From NCBI GenBank assembly GCA_024683645.1, contig JAIKYA010000033.1:1-40768 (forward strand): 40,768 bases of DNA, given 5' to 3'. Origin of the DNA: Lachnospiraceae bacterium (lineage in GTDB: Bacteria; Bacillota; Clostridia; Lachnospirales; Lachnospiraceae). This document shows, in pieces, positions 40,643-40,768 of this stretch (position 1 is its first letter; each line of letters begins with the position of its first letter). A program made the translations under genes and the position numbers. Below the pieces are notes generated by a model. The model saw nothing but the letters and a program-made list of their open reading frames with translations. It was not told the origin of the DNA and searched no databases.

Positions 40643-40768
40643 TTACTGTAATGCTTTAAAATACTCCTGTCTGACTACCCGGGCTTCCGGTACAAATTCC
40701 ATAGCGCCCCAACAATGCATCATGTATTTGCCGATATGTGTATTAAGCTTCACTCCATACCTCCTGCA
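40643..40768 (-). CDS. C-terminal end of an unknown gene (partial) or small ORF
   Basis: The minus-strand frame is open from the window edge to a stop at 40643-40645, giving 41 codons (ending EARVVRQEYFKALQ). It either is the C-terminus of a gene continuing beyond the window, or a 36-residue ORF starting at GTG 40753, which has AGGAGG 6 nt upstream. No family is recognised. The terminator at 40542-40588 fits its 3' end. Confidence 0.45.
   Translation of the reverse strand, partial: CRRYGVKLNTHIGKYMMHCWGAMEFVPEARVVRQEYFKALQ

Overview
The window looks like a chromosomal segment of a motile, Gram-positive Clostridia bacterium, most likely Lachnospiraceae. This rests on the flagellar gene order with a CheC-type fliY and flbD, the tmRNA tag AEDNLALAA, DUF4037/DUF4125 and DUF5688 proteins, and strong AGGAGG-type ribosome binding sites. 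Genus is not determined. Almost all intact genes are on the + strand.

Region 1 (1-13.35 kb) is the 3' part of a large flagellar operon: end of flgE, flbD, motA, motB, fliL, fliM, fliY, fliO, fliP, fliQ, fliR, flhB, flhA, flhF, flhG and a PilZ (YcgR-like) c-di-GMP receptor. Genes are tightly packed and many overlap by 1-4 nt. The operon ends at a strong hairpin terminator.

Region 2 (13.4-14.9 kb) is an unusual intergenic stretch. It holds ten inverted repeats (CACGAA ... TTCGTG) with a nearly constant 27-nt arm-to-arm distance and a period of about 64 bp. A 24-bp tandem repeat and two small lysine-rich ORFs follow.

Region 3 (14.9-25.5 kb) carries cell-envelope and housekeeping genes: a membrane-anchored polysaccharide deacetylase, a bactofilin with a long acidic N-terminus, pyrH, frr, uppS, cdsA, dxr, rseP, a TPR-DUF4037-DUF4125 fusion, and rimP.

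Region 4 (25.5-32.8 kb) is a six-gene signalling operon behind its own promoter: a diguanylate cyclase, a STAS anti-anti-sigma-type protein, a divergent S-adenosylhomocysteine-hydrolase-like protein, a MATE transporter fused to an RsbW-like kinase domain, a membrane PP2C/SpoIIE phosphatase with an ECF-S-like sensor, and a stand-alone RsbW-like kinase. It has all parts of a partner-switching module, but no sigma factor is present. I consider it the best candidate for an undescribed system.

Region 5 (32.8-36.4 kb) is the conserved secG-rnr-smpB-ssrA block, with a 153-bp palindromic element between smpB and ssrA.

Region 6 (36.4-40.77 kb), downstream of tmRNA, is a graveyard of gene fragments: an rlmD-like tail, DUF5688, the C-terminus of a BREX PglX-type methyltransferase, an ATPase/winged-helix regulator with a slipped 11-bp repeat, and a phosphoesterase/SDR chimera. 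A small VOC protein is intact. It ends in a large, diverged inverted duplication in which two identical-looking signal peptides face each other across a 106-bp core.
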